Below, piece after piece: positions 1-12,847 of a stretch of 64,000 bases of DNA. This stretch comes from Dipylidium caninum (taxonomy: Eukaryota > Platyhelminthes > Cestoda > Cyclophyllidea > Dipylidiidae). The translations under genes were made by a program, and so were the position numbers. The notes below the pieces were generated by a model. That model was not told where the DNA came from. It ran no database searches and saw only the letters and a program-made list of their open reading frames with translations. Position 1 is the first letter of the stretch, and every line of letters starts with the position of its first letter. Where the stretch lies: contig QEYB01000448.1 of assembly GCA_017562135.1 (NCBI GenBank), forward strand, positions 1,736,001 through 1,800,000. Direction: 5' to 3'.

Positions 1-1864
1 AAATACAGTCTTCAGCCGGAGGACCTGGAATTCCTCGGGCCCACGTCTGTAGTCATGAAACAGATCCACACCGTTCAAATAATGGTAACTACTTAAAAAC
101 GTGCTAAAAGTAAAGACAGTTTAGGGCATGTCGACCTTGCTAGGTCAGGTGGAGAAGGACAAGGCCGTCTGTAAAAAGAGGCTATATTTTAGGTCAAAAG
201 CGCCTTTAGCGCTGGAAAATAATGGAAATCATAGCAGTCTGGTAGAAGTTGAGATACAATGTTTACCAAATGAGGTACTAGTTTTTGCCCGAATCATTCA
301 CTACTAAAAATGCAAAATGCGGCTTTTAATGGGGCTAAGGAGCGTATGCAAAGTCAAGGGAGGAGCCGCCCTCTCCTAAGTGACTAGGAAGGAAGGAAGG
401 ATGGGGTGCTTAAAGGAGAGAGAATAAACAAGATGTGTGGGCTACGGACTCCGTCGATGAAGACGGATGCAAATAGGCGGGTTGGAAGATGATGTGGGTG
501 AGGTTGAACCTGTAACTCTCGCGGCATTCCACCACGAAAAGCCTTATTCGAGGGCACACAATGAGAACTAATTTCTGAAAATATCATGACTGCGTAGATG
601 GGTGGTGATAAGTGGAGTCCACGTTCTCTCCATGCGCCTCTCTCCCTCTCTCTCTCTCTCTCTCTGTGTGTCTGTGTGTGTGTGTGTGTGTGTGTGCGTT
701 TGTGACATCAAAACGGCCTTCGGTAAGCCTCGCCCCACTCAGCCCCGCCCCGCCTCGCCACTTGCGCAGTAAATATGATTTTTCGCCTCCATTTGAACTA
801 ACTTTGACATGTACGACCAGGAATGATTCTCCCCACCTTAGGGACCTTGCCACAAATGTTAGCATCCAAGCCGCTCTGCCTGCCCCTCGAACTGGAAGTG
901 GGATGTTTTTCGGAGGCATTGAGATAAATGTTTTTCATAGGCTGTAGATTTCGTGCGGCCAAAGGAGTAAAAATAGCGTTCACCTGGGTTTTATCGGGGA
1001 GCCCAAAACACCGTTTCAAGGACCTACTAAATAAGAGGCCGGTTTGTTTAAACAGATTAGAGTGGATTTACAAATTTCTCGAACTGAGATATGTATGGAA
1101 TGGTCCTGACAACTTAGCCCAAACAAACGAAATGTGATGTCGTTGTATGGGGAGGTAACCACGCAACGTATATTAAATTGTATACCAATTTTGCGTGTGT
1201 TGCCTCGTTTTGATTCACAGTTTCGTGTCACTAACGGAAGAGGGGCGTGGCACCAGGCCAGAGACGAACGGTTGCCACAATCTCTCGAAACACTCCCACT
1301 AATCGCAAGATGGTAGTATCAAGTGGAATTTTTGGCTCATTACGAGAATTTTAGTTTGTGATAATGTCGACCCATTCACATTCATCTGCATCGGCTGCCT
1401 AGTGTCAGCCTCTACGAATATCCTCGGATTAGGCGTCTATGACAGAATCTCGGAGCAGTGGTAGCCTGAAAGGCTCATCCACTTTCTTCACTAATGCTTC
1501 GATTTAGCCGCTATTTCATCAGAAGTTCACCTGTTACGCGGACAGAGGTGCATGAGGTGATTAACACAAACGCTCACTGCATGGACCATTAAAACGCTTC
1601 TCGCTCCGCCCCCCGCCTCAGAGTCGAGAGAACTGAAGAACATTAAACTATCTCCCTGCTGAAAGGTATGTGATGGACTCACCCACCAACAGAATGCTAC
1701 TTCCGAGACGTCTTAAAAGTGACCCTTGACGCATAAACATCGCAAACTATCGAAGGGTGAAGTTCTCAGGTAGTAGTTTAACAAATCAGACATCTCACGC
1801 AGGGAGACATCGAAGAGCCGTGATGCATTTTGCCCATTCCACACAACGCCTTCTTCCCTTGACA
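1..1864. other. non-coding flank with microsatellite
   Basis: No conserved coding signal is seen on either strand. The short open frames are low-complexity or overlap the CT/TG tract at 638-698. A GGAA repeat lies near 389-400. The stretch from about 1600 to 1864 may be intron or 5' sequence of the gene that follows, because 1864 ends in a good splice acceptor. Confidence 0.5.
638..698. repeat. (CT)n/(TG)n compound microsatellite
   Basis: A run of CT dinucleotides passes directly into a run of TG dinucleotides. Apparent open frames across it on both strands are only translations of the repeat. Confidence 0.95.
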
Positions 1865-2441
1865 GGTGACTGATTTGGGAACGCCTTCATTAGTTTCATA
1901 CGCCAGTCTGTTGGTGCGCTTCCAAATGCGGCCGAATCCCACTGGCGGGTTAGATTTCCCCTCTCTGCAAGAACAACTGATGCAGCAACAACAACATCAC
2001 AAACAAAACCAAAATCACCAGTCTCCAGACCTCCTCAATGAACTCAGCACCACACAGGCGGAAAAAAAGAAGTCCTTTGACCGCTCCGCTTGGCGCAGCA
2101 GCACTGTTTTCATCATCCTCTGTGCCCTTTTCCTCATACTTCTCCTTTTTTTAACCATCCTCCTACTCGCCATTTTTACGCGACGCTCTCTGCGCCCCCT
2201 GCCAACCTGCCCCCCCACCACCACTGCCGCCGCCGTCGCCACCTCAACCTCTCGGCGCGCTCCGATGCCTCTCTTCGTCTCCCCCACGCATTACCACCAA
2301 AACCATAACTACCGACGCAACGGCAGCTCCCTCACTCTCCCCTTGCCCGCAACTCCATGCCATACGCTGTCTCACAGCCTCCCACGGACCTGCGGACTCA
2401 GTGGCTCGGGTGATCTGTCCATTGATTCGAGTGCTGTTTAA
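1865..2441 (+). CDS. unrecognised single-pass membrane protein, last exon
   Basis: A 191-codon open frame follows a pyrimidine-rich acceptor (cccttgacag) ending at 1864. It could be a terminal exon, or start internally at the ATG at 1926. Protein order: a short N-terminus, a Gln/His-rich stretch (QQQQHHKQNQNHQ), a Lys-rich patch, then one strongly hydrophobic segment of about 24 residues (FIILCALFLILLLFLTILLL) followed by FTRRSLR. After it comes a Thr/Ala/Pro/His-rich tail with no domain I recognise. The positive residues just after the helix suggest the tail is cytoplasmic. The low-complexity tail means it could still be a chance frame. Function unknown. Confidence 0.5.
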
Positions 2442-3855
2442 TTAACCATGAAAGAAATATATTTTTATGCCTATTTTGCTGCCGTTTGGCAGAATTTTCC
2501 CCCTTTGGTCAGGACTCTACGACACTATAGGAGTTGAAAGTGCATAAAGCTTTAAAATGGTATATTTAAAAAGTCCAGGTAACATAGTTAAATTTCCTTC
2601 TACACCATGTTTTTCATATTTGGAGATAAACTACATTGATTTCAAATAGGATTACGAAATTAGGATTGCGTGCAGGTATCTGCGTCTGATTCACGCCTGC
2701 GAAAGAACAACAACACTGTTCACAAAACCTGCCTTGTAAACAGGGACAAGCCTAAGTGAGACTAACCGGAGGATCAGCATGGCAAATTACAGTCGTAATA
2801 TCTGAGTAAAAACCATTCGTAGCTACACTCGACTTTTGTGTCTCATCGTCTGGGGTCTCAGGCCAAAGGTAATGCGTCTACGTCTTGAAAGGGGTGAATT
2901 TTTGATCACGCGACCTCGTGCCGAGCGAGATCACTGCGAGGACTGCCCTCACGCCAACGCAGTAGAACAACCTCCAATTTGGAACGGGATTGACAGCTAT
3001 GGCTTTTCGGAGTCAACAATGCAAGAGAACATTTCAGTTTAGTCACAGGCATTGCACTTAATAAAATATTCCACAAATATGCTGTTTTTAATAATCTTTT
3101 GATATGGAATTAGTTTGCTGCCTCAGCAAAACTAGAAACATATACCCCTTGTAAAAACACCGTCTTACTAGATTCCGAGAGTTGAGAAAGGCCTCATAAA
3201 TACTCGTTTCCGTTCAGTTCTATTCGGCAGGAGTTAAAGACTTGCCATTAATCAACTTCATCCATATGCTCCAAGGTACTTAGTCTATCGAATGATCAAG
3301 CGCTCCATACCATCATCAACCAGATTTCACAAAAGCGCATGTTGGAGGTGTGACAACTCGCCATAAACCCTAGTACTAAACAAAAATTTGAGAGTAACCT
3401 GTGAAAGTATGCAGATAAGAACTTAATACTCAGAAGACCGTTGATTTAAAATGTACTTTCAGTTATATAAAATAAATTCCTATAACTAATTTCATACATA
3501 GAAAAAAACAACACAAATGCGCAGCTAACATACAGCTAAAATACATTTAGGGAAACGAAGAAACACAGGTCAAAGTCTGACTTGCTGTACATTCTTTAGT
3601 TATCACTGAAACCCATACAATAATTTCTTTGTTATAACTTAGCCAGTGAATCTATACTTCCAAGGATGTATCAAACATTAGTGAGTGGCCGAAAGATGAA
3701 TTTTATTAAACCATTTTAAGACGTATAAAAAGGGCAAGTCGTAACACAAAAGATTCAAAGCGGACCTCCTGAACCGTTTAAGAGAGGGCTCACAATGATA
3801 AGGTTCGTCCAAAATGGACAGGCACGTGGCAATAATGGGTTGTTGATACACTTTC
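2442..3855. other. intergenic, no gene seen
   Basis: AT-rich sequence between the small membrane-protein gene and the 3' end of NOA1. A minus-strand AATAAA (plus-strand tttatt at 3702-3707) lies about 150 bp beyond the NOA1 stop and may be its poly(A) signal. Nothing else is supportable. Confidence 0.5.
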
Positions 3856-6800
3856 TCAAGGGGGCGAGAACTGTGAGTACCGAGCGTCTGAAGGGAGGCC
3901 AGAGAACTCGCGCAAATATAAAAGACGTTTACCGCGCCTGCGGATGGCGTAGGGAAGCAGTGGAGGTCGTCGCACACTTACACCAACACCTCCAGGGGTC
4001 CAGGCTCTTAAAAAGATTCCGCAATCTTCCTCCTCACTTTCACTAACCGTGGCAGCATTTTTCACACCCGAAACTGACACCCAACCTGAATTTGTTGTAT
4101 ACGTTACTTAATCTTAATAAGTACGGACTTAAACAAGATCAGACAATTGAGGAAATCCGCCCCAAGGGGGGAGGGCTAATGCATTTTGAAACCAACCTGC
4201 ACCGGAAAGGATGACATCAGCGACAGACTGTTCCAAGTCAACCGGTTGGATGCTTTCAAGGTCAACAGGGGTCATAGAGGGCATCGAAGGATTGTCAGAG
4301 GCGAGGTCCTCGGTGAAGCGACTACCCGGGCCTAGAAAATTTGCATATTCGATCCAATAAGTATCCACTTCACTGGTCTCCACAACGTGGACCGGAAGAC
4401 GCGTCTGTGTTGTCAAGTAGACTGGAACTTTCGACTAGAGAAGAGTAAGAAGTGACCAAAATCCCACTTTGGACAAATGTATAGGCCTATAGCATATGGC
4501 TCCATTAAACAAGTTTGAAAATAAGTGACCTGGGATAAAACAATAAATGGCGTTAGTGACTGATATTTCCGTGATTTTTGGTATCCGACAACTTACTGCG
4601 AGAACATCCAATCTACCAAGTCGTCCGAGGAGCATGGTGAGGCCGGGCCGCAGGACGAAAGTTCTGGGAAGTAGAAATCTGGACTCAGGTCGGTAAAAGT
4701 CACGTCTTTTGCCATTCGTTAGGGTCGTGTATTCCACCAACTGATCGGAGGATAAGAAATTGAGGCTCTACACAAAGCCGAAACGGGTATGAATGAAATA
4801 AGTGCAAATCAGAGCCCCTCACAGCATTCTGAGAGTTAAACGGAGAACGCCTATGCGGAATAAATAGGTTTTAAAGGATTGCACAATAAAATAAAGCAAG
4901 AAAATATGCAAAAGATAGCAGAAAATAGGAATTAATTGCGGATGTAATTTCATATACCCTAACGAAATATCAAAGTGATGCAAGTGCGAATTTATTGTAT
5001 AACCTGGTCAGGACTTTCCAATCCGGGGGTATCATAACACCACGCCAGAGGATTGAATTGTCTGGGATCAATGGTCCCACTAACTAAAAGTCGATCACCA
5101 GTATCTTGGCCCCTTTCAAGCGTTGGTTCAACGTGCAACTCCTGCCGGAAGAGCTGCCGTAGACTCATTTCTGACTCTTCGATAACACTGACTCCAGAGC
5201 TATCACGTCGATAACGATAGGTGGGTTTGGTCGAGAGATCTTGCAGGGTATTTCTAACCTTCTCCACTTTTACATCGACATTAGAGGAGGTCAGCGAAAA
5301 GTCGGCTCCACCGTCTGAGGAAGGGGTTAAATGATATATTGTTGATGCCACCATTAGAAATGACATTTAAGTATTATAAAGTAAGCGTGTGAGCATAATG
5401 AGTGATTAGCAAGGGCATTGATTATTCGCCCGAGAATATGAAAAAAAAGGGAAAATATACCTCTAACGACCATATAACCATAAAGTTCTTTATTCTTAAC
5501 CTCAGCATTCGTTTTGGAGCTGTGTTCTTTGATATACTTCGCTTGCTCCCGAAGTCCGCGTTTGGTATAATTCATTCGAGCCAGAGGGAACTTGAGCAAT
5601 CCAACTGTGGTGCCTACAAAACCCAAAGTAGTCAGCGGAGGTCAAAACTCCGAGCTTTGTGAAAGGATTAACTAGGGCTGCCACAGTAGGATAATTCAAA
5701 AATAATTACTGAAACTAGGTCGGTTTGAAATCTTGTTACTCACTTATTTAAAAACTATGAGATAAAACATTTGTAACTAACATAACTAAACGTCAAAAAT
5801 AAGGTTTTAGGTTGAGGCACCTGGCCAAATAGAAACTGTTGCCCGATGAATTGACTCCCTGGCATCTGATTTGCAAAAATCTGAAAGGAGAAGCCGATTA
5901 AATAGACTCGACTTTCCGGTATTCGTGGAGCCGATAATGTACACCGGGGCTTCTATCGGAAATATCGAGTTAGTGAAGAGCATTGGCACATACCAAAAAC
6001 ATTGAATTTCTTCGATAGCAAAAAATCAAGTAGCTTCTCTACTCCATATCCAGTTCGCGCACTAACTAACGACACGTAAGACACACTGTCCTGGGACAAG
6101 CCCGATTTTGCTGCAAATGCATTCAAAAGGACTTCACACCAACGAGGGTGGAACCTTGGGCCATCGATCGGCAACTGGTCCACTTTATTGCCAATCAAAA
6201 CAATTCTATGGGCGGACGGATTATTGAGGTGCAGAGGCACAACGGAGTGCGGGAGGTTTGTCATATCAGTAACAAGAAGAATGGTTGAGTTATCCTGGCT
6301 GTTTAGCTCACTAATAACCTGCTTTTCATAGAGTTCTAATGGGATCGATTGTTGAAGTGCTGTTTTGTGTTGAGCCATTAACTGACAGCGAATGCAGACA
6401 ACCGGTAAAGGTGATACACGATTACGATTAAATTTGGGATTGATCATTGCTTCTCAGCTTAACTATTTCAGGCTCTGGGAGAAATCCCTGACTTCCCGGA
6501 ATGCCACAATGCAGCTTCGCACCACAACCAGCGCAACATGTGTTAAGCACTATAGGCGAGTCCTTTTTTGATAAGTTATAAACATGATTGAGGGCGCTCT
6601 GGTCGAGTAATTGATCCTTCGGCGAATCGGAGGATTTTAGCTCACAGTCCGAGGATGGAATTGCATGGGGTACCAATGGTTTTGGGTCAATTTGTGATTG
6701 AAAAACAATAGGGGTGTCGTGTCTACGAAGATTGCTACGTTTAAGACGCTCCTCTTGTTTTTTGATTGCCTTAATTAGACGTTGCTCACGAGTATAAGGT

Positions 6801-6871
6801 CGAAGAGAAAACCATGCCTGAAGTTGACAAGCATATATCGCACGACAGGATAAAATGCAAGAATTAAGCAT
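3856..6871 (-). CDS. NOA1: NOA1, mitochondrial circularly permuted GTPase
   Basis: NOA1 (C4orf14; bacterial YqeH-like) is a mitochondrial GTPase needed for mitoribosome assembly and translation. Exons in transcript order: 5994-6871, 5821-5952, 5461-5613, 5004-5314, 4597-4740, 4197-4434, 3856-4085. All junction phases agree, giving about 694 residues, close to the length usual for animal NOA1. The N-terminus ([16 protein letters not shown]) is basic and suits a targeting peptide. A zinc ribbon follows ([10 protein letters not shown], then CIRC). The G motifs run in permuted order: G4 NKVD, G5 SART, G1 GSTNTGKSS (about residue 300), WPG, then G3 DTPG (about 480). Late motifs [10 protein letters not shown] and RRPPLLPYA match the family C-terminus. 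The first exon has one extra base between 6428 and 6456 that breaks the frame between the two zinc-ribbon halves. Intron 1 is only 41 bp (5953-5993). Family assignment is secure. Confidence 0.93.
5953..5993 (-). other. 41-bp micro-intron in NOA1
   Basis: On the minus strand the intron starts gtatgtgcc, contains a ctaac branch-like motif, and ends ttccgatag. Removing it joins the end of the G4/G5 exon to the P-loop exon in phase ([17 protein letters not shown]). Confidence 0.88.
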
Positions 6872-9592
6872 TTTTGGCCGCCAGAAACCTTCAGAAGACA
6901 GTACAATACAGATTAGAAAACCTGAAATATAATGTAAAGTTGATCAAGCACATGAGCAGAGAAATCAAAGCATGGGATAGAAAAAGGGTGTTAATGAACA
7001 GAGAAATCACAGGAAAAAGCTGGTGTGGATGAAGTCTAAGTGGGTTGAGCGTGATCAAGGGAAGCTGTACTAAGAAAAATCATTGACGATTGGAAAAGTT
7101 TATATATTTCGATAGATGAACAATTATACGCAACAACAAATTAAATAGTATGCGCTTTCCTTTAGTAAAGTGAGTGGTGCTATGAGCAAAGAGGAATCCG
7201 AATCAATGTTAATAATTATCGGTCCGTCTGGGAGTATCAGTGCTGCAGACTAGCGCAAACAGTTCACAAGAAGACGGTGTGCTTAAAACTAGGAGCAAGT
7301 GAAAGGTTTGCCACCTGCGCTTCAGATATGTCAATGCATAACCACACGGCAATTCGACAAAATAACAAAGGCATAGAATGTCGGCAATGCTCAAGTAGGC
7401 TCTATCCTGCACGGGCTCAGTCTCAATTCCACATATTCAACCGCAAACTGTGGGGCTGGCCCCACACCACTAAGCCAACGGCTGAAGACGGCGGTTTGAA
7501 AGTACGGGACTTAAACGCAGTAATTAAAACAATGACCCGTGTAAATGAATCTGTCTCGCCTGGTGTAAATGTAGAGACGTGTTTATAACACAGAGTTGAC
7601 CTTGAATAATTTTTAATTGTATTTGTTTGCGGCTTGTAACTTTTATAGATTTAAAATATTGAATGCCATGGATTCATTTGAGCAAAACAAAGCAATTTGT
7701 TCATCATATTATTATTTGTGCGACACAATGAAAGATTTTAAAAGATGCGAGTTATAAAAAATTTGCCCGTGACTTCGTTGAATGGGAACACCACCTTATT
7801 AAGGGTAAATTTATAGGCCCAAACGGAAATTTTATCACCTAAGCTTGGATAAAATGAACACAATGAGGAAAGCAATGAAGCCACAGGGGAAATCGCATCT
7901 TGGTGTAGATTACGCGAGTCATTTTCTCTAATTGGAGTTTGGACTCGAAAGGAGTAGATTTAATATCAATTTACGCATAGCCTACTAAGGTCACGAACAA
8001 AGGCCTGGATTTTCGTAGGTATAAACTCAAATAATTTGTAAACTAAACTAAAACCCAAAGCCTAATATCAGTAACTTTTGTGTAAAGTATATAACTTAGT
8101 TCGCTGAAAGGTTAAGGCTTACGACGAAGAAATAAACAGACTCATCAGAGAATTTTGGTTAGTAAAGTAGGTATTAGCGTAAGTCGTACTTAGATGAAAG
8201 CGTTAGTTAGGGATCTCAATGGTTGTCACACAACACCATCAAACTTTATGCAATCTACGTGACTTCTGACAAAAATTATAGCTAGGTATTGGAAGACGGT
8301 GCTTTAATAATACCCGTTGAAATATTGCATATCTTAGCTTTTCAGAATGGATTTACGCGACCCTATCTACATGACAGCATATTTTACGTGTAAAACAGTT
8401 TTAGTAATTCCGAGCTCAGTCTTCGAAACATTTGTACACTTTTGGTATGTGGTGAAATAGTAAAATGGTGTTTTTTCTCTATAATTGCACTCAAGGGTTG
8501 AAGGATCATACGTTTCGTGTATGGTTAACATTATCAGAAACAAATACCAAATGGTAAAGATGAAATAGTTTATGGCGAAATAAGACTAAAACTAAACACT
8601 TTGTGGATTGCACCCGGTCTATGGCCGATAGTTAATCCTTTAGATTTAAATTCATTTAGGCTATGTATCGTTCGTAAAAGGCGATTTGCTCTAATAGCAT
8701 CTCTTACCTTCTCACCAAGAGCTTAAACTGGCCTTTATCTATGAAATAACCACAGCTCACGGTTCTGCGTTTTCCCTGCTGTCGTGAAGGTCGTTTTGTT
8801 ATCATTCTCTGTCCTTTTTGCCTGCTATAACCCTATGCTGCACACTTCAGCTGTCCGCAATGGGTGTTACTAAATCTTCAAAGCCGAGTGTTGCGTCCTT
8901 GTTAGTAATCTCCTTGCGGACCATTGGAAACCCTTGAGCTTTGACAACTTACCTCCACCAAACCGGGTGATTGCCTTTACTTGCGACTGCCATTTAATAC
9001 GAAATCTGACCATACCTTAGATTTGCTCTGTCATCTCAACAACGAAAAGGGCTCCATCATTCCAGCTAATTCAACTAAAGTGGAAGTCCAAGGGCTGTGT
9101 CGCTCGGTCTCAACGAAACATGCGTTTCATAATGCAACTGGAACACTTAATTTTCCTTTACAATAATAAGTGTCCGAAGCTCTTTCTTGGAAAATAATTA
9201 ATGCGACCCAGTGACGACCCATTTTAGTTGGCAATGAGGGCATTTGGCAAGTATGTATGCATAAGAGTCACGTGCGACTGGCAGGTGCCGTTGTGCTTTG
9301 GGCATATTTTTAGTCGTAAATTCTCATTGGTTTTAAAAATAGGCTCGACGGTTGTGCAGTCGAATATGCTCCGAGTGCTGCAAATACTTTTTTAACCGGC
9401 CACCTTAACCATATTTTTTCATAACACATCGGAGGTTATTTCGACAGTTGCCCCCCAATAATTTCCAAATTCAGTAGGTTGTTTGGTAGATTTTATATCA
9501 CCTGTTTCGTTGACTTTTCGTCAGACAAAACCGAGGATGAGGTTCCTGAAGCTCTCACCTACCAGTCGTGTACTAACATCTTACAGTAAACC
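6872..9592. other. intergenic, no gene seen
   Basis: Upstream of NOA1. The scattered frames of up to about 100 codons (for example 7277-7588) have no recognisable motif and lack convincing splice boundaries. The promoter of NOA1 should be near 6872-7100 but no defined element is visible. Confidence 0.5.
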
Positions 9593-9606
9593 GGATGAGG
9601 AAGAGT

Positions 9607-9678
9607 CGGAGTCAAAAGGGTTGTGGCAGAGGGGAAGAAACGTGTGAAGAGTGGTTATGGGAGGCTGCCTCTTTTAAC
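9607..9678 (+). repeat. foldback inverted repeat, left arm
   Basis: 72 bp (starting cggagtcaaaag) matches the reverse complement of 9905-9976 with about three mismatches by eye. Weaker matching extends on both sides, to roughly 9593 outwards and 9707 inwards. The two arms would form a long hairpin around a 226-bp spacer. No transposase frame lies inside, so a MITE-like or foldback non-autonomous element is the likeliest explanation. Confidence 0.88.
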
Positions 9679-9904
9679 GAGAGGTAAAGAATAGGTGACA
9701 GAAATTGAATGGAAGAGGATGGTAGCCTGGTTTCCATGGGGCGGTCAATGTGATTGCCGCCGGAAACACTTCCCTCTCAAGCGAATGGCTGTTTGCTCTA
9801 AACAGAGGAATATTTGCCACTTTTAAATAGTCCCTCGCTAGTCTGAACGAGAATCAACCGTAAGGTAAGAAGACGCCAAGTTGGTACGATTTCAGTCACC
9901 TTTT

Positions 9905-9976
9905 GTTAAAAGAGGCCGCCTCCCATAACCACTCTTCACACGTTGCTTCCCCTCTGCCACAAACCTTTTGACTCCG
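9905..9976 (-). repeat. foldback inverted repeat, right arm
   Basis: Reverse-complement partner of 9607-9678, same length and about 96% identical by eye. Looser pairing continues to about 9887 on the inner side (ttcagtcacc against aggtgacagaa) and about 9990 on the outer side. Confidence 0.88.
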
Positions 9977-11222
9977 ACTTTTCTTCACTAAGCCCATGGA
10001 AACGGAGCGTGCATTGTAACTCGCTCACATGACTTTCGAAAGTTAACTGCCACATACACAGAAAAGTGTTTTGCGGTTGTTCGATCCCAAATATCCCACC
10101 AATTCATCTTCCTTTATTGCTTGATTTACAACCTCAGAGGCGTACACTTTCATGACACCGGCTTCTCAGGTTCCCTGTGATGTGTTTCTGTTTGCCATGC
10201 CCGACTAATCGCAGTGCCCTAAAACTTGTGCGTCTTCTCCCCGATTGCCAAAACAAATTCTGGCGCAAGGCGAAAACTCGATTATGAAGGGAGTCCTCCT
10301 GAAGTATAGTGTGGTCAAGCAATGAGTGTACCTCCTTTGGGGATTTTCAATGTCTCTTCAAGCCTCCTTTACCTCATGAGAGAGTAGCTTTTTGGATTCA
10401 CAAGTTTATTTAGTCTTAGTTCTTACTTATACATGAATTTGGGACTCAATTTGGTCAAATATGATGTCTTAGCAAACAGTAATGCCTCAAATCGACGTAG
10501 ACTTTGGAAGGGAAGTATTCGACCATGACGGAGAATATTCGTCCCAACAACTCATAGAAGGCGACCATCTTGTTCACAACACCGCCACTACAACTATTTT
10601 CACAGTTTTATCAGCGTGTTTCAGCTCTTTCCATCTGAATGGATGAAGTATTTACCACGGCGGTGGAGGTTTTGGACAATTCACTTCCTAATTACCTCCT
10701 GTAGCTCGGAGAAAAGAGTAACTGTCGGAGAGCGTCAGTCGACATGAAGGTGTTCGCCAAAGGAACTTAAAAATAGCCTTTAAGGGCACTTCCGCATTAC
10801 TGGCGCCCTTCTGACTGGCCATGTGCGTCAACGGAGGCGGAGCGTTTAATTGCAGCATGCTGAATCTCGCGGGACATTCGCCATCCTGTAAGCTGGAAAG
10901 TGTTCGAGGCACGAGGGAAGTGACCGCCCGTTCTTGGATGTAACCTTTGCAAATTCACTTTCCACAAGTAATATGGTTTGACCGCAAAGTGACTGTCGTC
11001 GTGAAAGGTCAGGTTTTTTACTAATGATCTCATTAATAAAGCCTAATTTAAGTGCCAGTTTAAGGTGAGCGTATGTACTTCCTCGTGCTGTAACCAAAGA
11101 GTCAAGTGGATTTCTGGGAGCTTACCGGCACCACTTGCTAGCTCTGATCGCCTTGAATCAATCTTCAGTTCACATCCATCATCTATGCCTGTTTTTTGCC
11201 CTGGTGCCATGTTTAAAGTAGC
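9977..11222. other. intergenic, no gene seen
   Basis: Three short overlapping minus-strand frames at 10688-11097 have no recognised motif and look like chance frames. Nothing else supportable. Confidence 0.45.
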
Positions 11223-11640
11223 TTAAGTTCATTTGAAAGGGGGCTAGACGGTGGGAGGAGGAGGGAGGCAGAGGGGGGCGGGAGGATGGGCGAGGGAGAG
11301 GGCGCAGCTTCCATTGTGGACGCGGGGGACGAGGTGATCTGATTTGTTGGGCGTCCGGGATCGGTCATACGTGTGCACCAGCGCGAGCGCACACACGCGC
11401 GCACCTGCCAACCCAACGGGCGGACTGTCGGAGGCGGAAAGACACGACCGCAGCAGTGGCTGCAACCCTGTTCGAGGAAAAGTTCCGAGCGCTCGGTGGA
11501 AAGGAAGAGGAGGAGATAGCGCGGGAGGTGGAAGGCCAGTGTGGCACCACTTTGCAAAGTTTTACACCACACCACACCACACCATACCGCAGAGCACAGC
11601 GTTCACTGCTTCGATAACGGGGAATGCAGCTGACAAGGAG
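11223..11640. other. GC-rich stretch, possible promoter/5' region
   Basis: Composition changes sharply to GC-rich with many CpGs (cgcgcgcacc near 11396-11403) and a CACAC(C) run at about 11564-11584. An ATG at 11642 runs into a strong donor after 10 bases (ATGGTTAACG then gtgagt). This could be a promoter and first coding exon of a plus-strand gene, possibly the tensin 5 kb downstream. Long open frames on both strands here follow from the high GC content. Inference only. Confidence 0.3.
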
Positions 11641-12847
11641 CATGGTTAACGGTGAGTTGCAGGTGCCCTTACTTCACCTCCTGCCTTAGCGCACTCGATG
11701 CTTGATTCTCACCGCCATTGGAAACACATCGCCCCATCACCCCGTAAATTAGATTGACTCGTCGAAATCCATCAAGCCACTGGGTGCTAGAAATTGCCCC
11801 CCCACTTTGCGTCCTCTTTTTGGCAGGATGATTTGTCTCTGGTAAACGCTTGACCAAGTGACGAAACGGCCACCCTGTTAGAGTATCCTTCCACTGCGCC
11901 TTCAACTGTCACTGCGCAACCATGAGTATATCGCGGCAGAATCATCACATGCAGGATAATTCACCGCTGCAACAAACGCAAGGACTGAGCTTCATCAAGG
12001 AAAGCCTAAATGCCAGCGCATTTTTATGCATTTTATGCATTTTTTACGTCGCACTGAGCAACCTCACAAGGAAAGAAGGATCACTGTTAGTATGCAATGG
12101 GTCCGGAGACCGGACCGCCAGACGCCAGGAGAAGGGTGAGGGAGACGAGTAACTCGAGTATAGCAGAGCGCGCACGATTTCGGGATACGGTGTCTGCTTC
12201 CCTCAGAGGTTCTGTGCTTAGCCTCCTTCACGGCGACCATGGAACACCTTGTCCCTGTCGAGGCAAATTCTCTCGAGTGGAGAGAGGCTGGAGGCTGGCC
12301 ACGAGGACGTAAGGCTGAAAGGATGCCCTCTGAAGCACATCCTTTGTGCATGTCGTCATTCTTCGAAATAGAATTCACATAAAGGCGCTGGCACGCCTCT
12401 CGACGACCATAGCTGTATTAAACCCCGTCGGAGATAAACACACTGTCTTCTCCTCAGGTCTTTTGTTATGTCCGACTTGTTCATCCGCCTTATGCAGCGC
12501 CGGGCATCAGTACATAGTGAAATGCCTGTGGCTTCTTTCCCACTTACTTTACGTTCTCCACCGCCTTCGTGTTGGGTCGCAAAAGCGTATAATTTGGCAT
12601 CGGGACGGAATAGCGTGGCTCGGTGCTGGAGAGAGGGGCTCTGTGGCAGGCCAGAGGCCACCTTCGTAAGGCGAAGCAAAATTTGGTGGCCAGTGAAGAG
12701 CCAGTGCGGAGTACGGTAAAGGTCACTGCCCCACACTTGGCGAGTTGGAGATTCGCTCCATTCTCCACTTTGATTCTGCGCACATTTCGTTCATTCACGG
12801 ACAAATTTGCCAACGCGCGTATTTTGTCAAATTTATTTGTTTTTCAG

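Noticed and set aside
612..947. 111-codon open frames on both strands
   Set aside because: They are translations of the CT/TG microsatellite and have no splice or family support.
11213..11649. Several 70-120-codon frames on both strands in the GC-rich block
   Set aside because: Mutually overlapping, low-complexity Ser/Pro/Arg translations of repeats; more likely promoter or UTR.
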